DNA from: Escarpia spicata
Lineage: Eukaryota > Annelida > Polychaeta > Sabellida > Siboglinidae
Direction: 5' to 3'
Assembly (NCBI GenBank): GCA_963995525.1
Contig: OZ023213.1
Coordinates: 21,937,921 to 22,001,920 of the forward strand
Length of the DNA stretch: 64,000 nucleotides
The position numbers and the translations under genes are program-made. Each line of letters opens with the position of its first letter. The stretch's first letter is position 1. The notes beneath the pieces were generated by a model that searched no databases, was not told where the DNA came from, and was given only the letters and a program-made list of their open reading frames with translations. This document shows positions 44,086 through 64,000 of the stretch, piece after piece.

Positions 44086-45455
44086 TGTTATTAAAATGAG
44101 GGTGGAGTAAATTGTTCTACAGTGTAATTAATGAGGTGGGGTGAATACACCAGAGAAAGACAGGACGGTAAAATAAATCAGAGGGTAACAACTAGAGGCT
44201 GAAGGTTATGTTTTCCTTCAACATTTGCAATGCACATAGCATAAGATACAACTGCACTCATCAGAGATCTGAAGTCTATTCATTGCCATTGCGTGAATTT
44301 AAATACATCGCAAAAGTATTTTTTTACACAAATTTACATTATTAGAAGGTGCCAAGTCTAATTATTTTCAATTTGAATTCACAAACAGCCAACAACAATT
44401 GCCAATACCTTAGGACAAAGGTTACCAAGGTGAAGTGTTCATATGATTAGGACTCACCATTATACATTATGTACATACAGAATTATATATCACACAAGTT
44501 CCCAATGCATGGAACTTAAAACCGATATCCATATTGAAGTCGCCCATTCTTGCATGCTGCAACAACAACGAAAACTAATTAAAATAAATTAACAGAAAAT
44601 AATACACATATATAAAGTTCTAACATTCTGTCAGTGACATCCATTACAACTTTGCTCAAGCGCAGTGCTCATCAATAAAATATAACCTAATGTATTAATC
44701 TAACAGAAGTTGAATAGCACCAATACGAGTGTTGATTGTAACGATTGTCTGTATTTGGACACTGTATGTTTTCAGATACCTATTATTTTTACGTGTCTGA
44801 ATACATACAGAACATAATGTCTGTCCGTTGTTGGACGCCAAAATAAAAAAAAATTTGTACCGGTAGGCCTACTCTATGTCTTCACACAGCTGAGAATGTC
44901 ATTATTTTATGGGTCCGAATAGAGTCATGTACAGGGTCATGTACTGGGTCATGTATGGGGTCATACACATGGTTGTGTATAAAGTCATATACAAAGTCAT
45001 GTACAGGATCGTGTATAAAGCTGTGTACAAGATCATGTATATTGTCATGTACATGGTCATGTTTAGGGCCATGTACAAGGACAGGGTCATGCACAAACCA
45101 ACTACAAACTGTGTTGGCTAAAAACATTTTACAAATTACCCAATTGTCACGTTTTTGATGATTTTATCAAAGTAAAGTATTCTTTCACTAAACCATTTAT
45201 GCATATATTACTGTCCACACCCTTCAGATATGAACATCAATGAACCTGATCTAAATCTGTTGAGGAGAGACAGATTTAAAATATCACATCAAAACCAGCA
45301 CAAATCCTTCACACTTGTACTTACCTAATAACCTAGACGTTGAACACTGTGTCTCATTTCACTCCACGGAGAAACACCCTTAAAAAAGATCTAAAACAGC
45401 ACAGAGGCTGAACCCAAGCCAAAGCGATCCCAGCATGCTCGATGGCACTATCCCA
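44086..45455 (-). other. Region downstream of the LRRC14-like stop (probable 3' UTR start)
   Basis: Contains the 12-bp tandem repeat. No canonical AATAAA was found on the - strand here, so the transcript end is undefined. Confidence 0.4.
44921..45095 (+). repeat. Degenerate ~12-bp tandem repeat (gtcatgtacagg)
   Basis: About 14 imperfect units downstream of the LRRC14-like stop codon. Open in several frames only because of the repeat. Confidence 0.8.
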
Positions 45456-62226
<16,771 letters not shown>

Positions 62227-62254
62227 CTGGAAAGGTAAATATATTGTCAAGGCA

Positions 62255-62578
62255 TTAAAGGGACATACTGGTAGTCTGTTCGTCTACCTGGAATTAGCAG
62301 GCATAGTAATTTTTATAACTAGAAGTCTGCTGTGTTGACCATGGGAAAGTGAGCATCGTTGAACATCAAAGGGTATAGCAGTTAACTCAGCCCAACTTGG
62401 CCATATTGCCAATAAAGCTTGTTTTGAAACTGGATGTTTTGTTTACTATTGTAACCATCCTTATAGGCTTAAACACAATTTGGTTGGCAGTATACCTTCA
62501 ACATAGTTAGTGCAGTCTTTAGAACATTATATATTAAGTAATGCATGAAAAACTAGGAACAGACTATGTCCTTTTAAA
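62255..62578. mobile_element. MITE copy R2 (same family)
   Basis: Begins ttaaagggacatactggt and ends tatgtccttttaa, giving clear terminal inverted repeats. The interior is collinear with R3. It lies 28 bp upstream of the acceptor of LRRC14-like exon 1. Confidence 0.75.
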
Positions 62579-64000
62579 TAGTTTCACAAGGGAAACAGTT
62601 TGAGTCATATATTTCATTGTAATCATGATTACAATGGCAATCATGTACAATTACAGTTACTTTACGTATTTGATGAATATACTTAATAATTTTCAAACTT
62701 TACTTTATGACTACTCAAAATGGTAACAATTACAGTTACCAAGGACAATTATTCCATCTATGACACATTTACAACTGTTAGATGCAAAGAGCCTTTTGTT
62801 TGCATTTCACAACAAAGAGACTAAAAACTTGTTTTTAAGTGGCTACAATGTGCATGGTGAGGAGATACTCTGACTGACCCCCAAAGTCAGCATATTAATA
62901 TACACAGTATTTGTTCTATAAACTAAATAATAAAGAGTTCAGTATGTTTAGGAAAAATTGTGTTTCAGTAAGGATACAGGGGTTTACAGTGATTGAGTAA
63001 TATACACTGTAGTAGTGTATACTGTAAAGTATCATAATTTAGTGGACATTTCAATATTTTTTATTTCTGAGCTTTGAATCTAGTGTACATACCATTGGTA
63101 GAAATTAAATTGCTATGATGGATTCAACAGTCAAGATTGGCATTGGAGATAATTTTCATGGTTTCAGAAGCCAATAAAAAGGGGGTGCATGCTAATTAGG
63201 GCATACACTGTATAAGCTTACGGTAGGTCTATATGTAGTTGCAGTGAAACAACTGCCAAACCCACCCCACCTGCCTTTTTTGTCATGTGACTAACAACAA
63301 TGCAGTGTGTCCCAGAAGAGGTGCGTGCACATCTTGACTACCAACATATCCGCTTAGTTCAACTGGTATCTGATACCATACTCCCACACAACTCTACCAT
63401 TCTTGGCAGACCATGAGACTCATACTGACTTGCTAAATATATTCTCCAGGATATGTCACCTTGGGCATCTGAGTCACATAAGGGTGGGGCAGAGGACATG
63501 TTTTGCTACTTAATGCAGTGTGCCTGCCAGGCATTTATGCACAATAAAATTTTTACCAGTCCAAAAATGTCCCAGTAGACGCTCACACATAAACAATCCA
63601 GTCCAAAAGCACGTATATTTATATGTACCAAAGTATATAAATATATATATATACACAATAATACATGCATACACAAGTGTGACACATATTAAAAGCATAA
63701 TGGACATATAAATAACAATGAGAGTCACTAAGAAATAATAATTTATTAAGCCCCTCAGTTAAAATTTTCTCCCGTCCAAAACTAACTCAGCCCATCAAAA
63801 TGATGGATATTTGGATAAAAAAAGGTATAAAATATTGGAATTTGGGTACAAAAAATTATTCAGGAATATCCTAACAAAATTTCCGGTAGTGCTATCTGTC
63901 GAAATGAGTTAATGCAAAATCATTTTGTAGTGATGACTGCATGAAACCTGCAAACCCTCAAAATAATTATGAGAATAGTTATAGGATAATTAAAAAACAT
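62579..64000 (-). other. Upstream of the LRRC14-like first seen exon
   Basis: Contains repeat U copy 2 and AT-rich sequence. A short 5' exon of the LRRC14-like gene could lie here or beyond the window; none could be chosen by eye. (TA)n at 63638-63652. Confidence 0.4.
62950..63225. repeat. Dispersed repeat U, copy 2
   Basis: Diverged copy of 31890-32225 in the same orientation, with a local insertion/deletion difference. Class not recognised. Confidence 0.65.

Overview
This is nuclear DNA from an intron-rich animal: short exons with GT/AG borders, AT-rich introns, CORE-like SINEs, a CR1/jockey-type LINE, MITEs and many minisatellites. The two proteins and the repeat types suggest an invertebrate, probably marine and lophotrochozoan (mollusc-like). 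That placement is inference. No prokaryotic, viral or CRISPR features were seen.

Two convergent genes account for the clear protein-coding content. On the + strand, 23 exons between 11722 and 37584 encode 944 residues plus stop of an ULK1/2 (Unc-51/ATG1) autophagy-initiating kinase. All 22 exon junctions join in a consistent reading phase. The window lacks only the first ~70 residues (glycine loop and ATP-binding lysine), which are expected upstream. The kinase core ([14 protein letters not shown]), a Ser/Pro-rich linker with an LC3-interacting FVLV motif, and the C-terminal MIT/EAT domain are all present. A 3' UTR probably runs to an AATAAA at 40232. On the - strand, six exons between 62226 and 45456 encode about 481 residues of an LRRC14/PRAME-family leucine-rich-repeat protein, apparently a CUL2 substrate receptor. 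Only a short 5' start is unassigned.

Layout: 1-11721 is non-coding, with a foldback element at 4380-5058 and a (ACAGAC)-rich tract at 9238-9785. The ULK gene covers 11722-40237; its introns hold minisatellites of 25, 18, 28, 19 and 36 bp, a MITE and a TIR element. The intergenic region 40238-45455 has two foldback/MITE elements and a 30-bp minisatellite. The LRRC14-like gene covers 45456-62226. Its 10.9-kb intron carries an intact LINE ORF inserted in a SINE, more SINEs, a purine tract and a 34-bp/(CA)n higher-order repeat. Another intron has a hAT-like TIR element. 62227-64000 holds two dispersed repeats.

The two genes have no obvious shared pathway. The most unusual features are structural: transposable elements sit within about 20-30 bp of splice sites at four of the six LRRC14-like exons; a minisatellite begins at a ULK splice donor and repeats it tens of times; and the LINE ORF begins inside the SINE it inserted into. 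Exon boundaries were read by eye and need RNA support.
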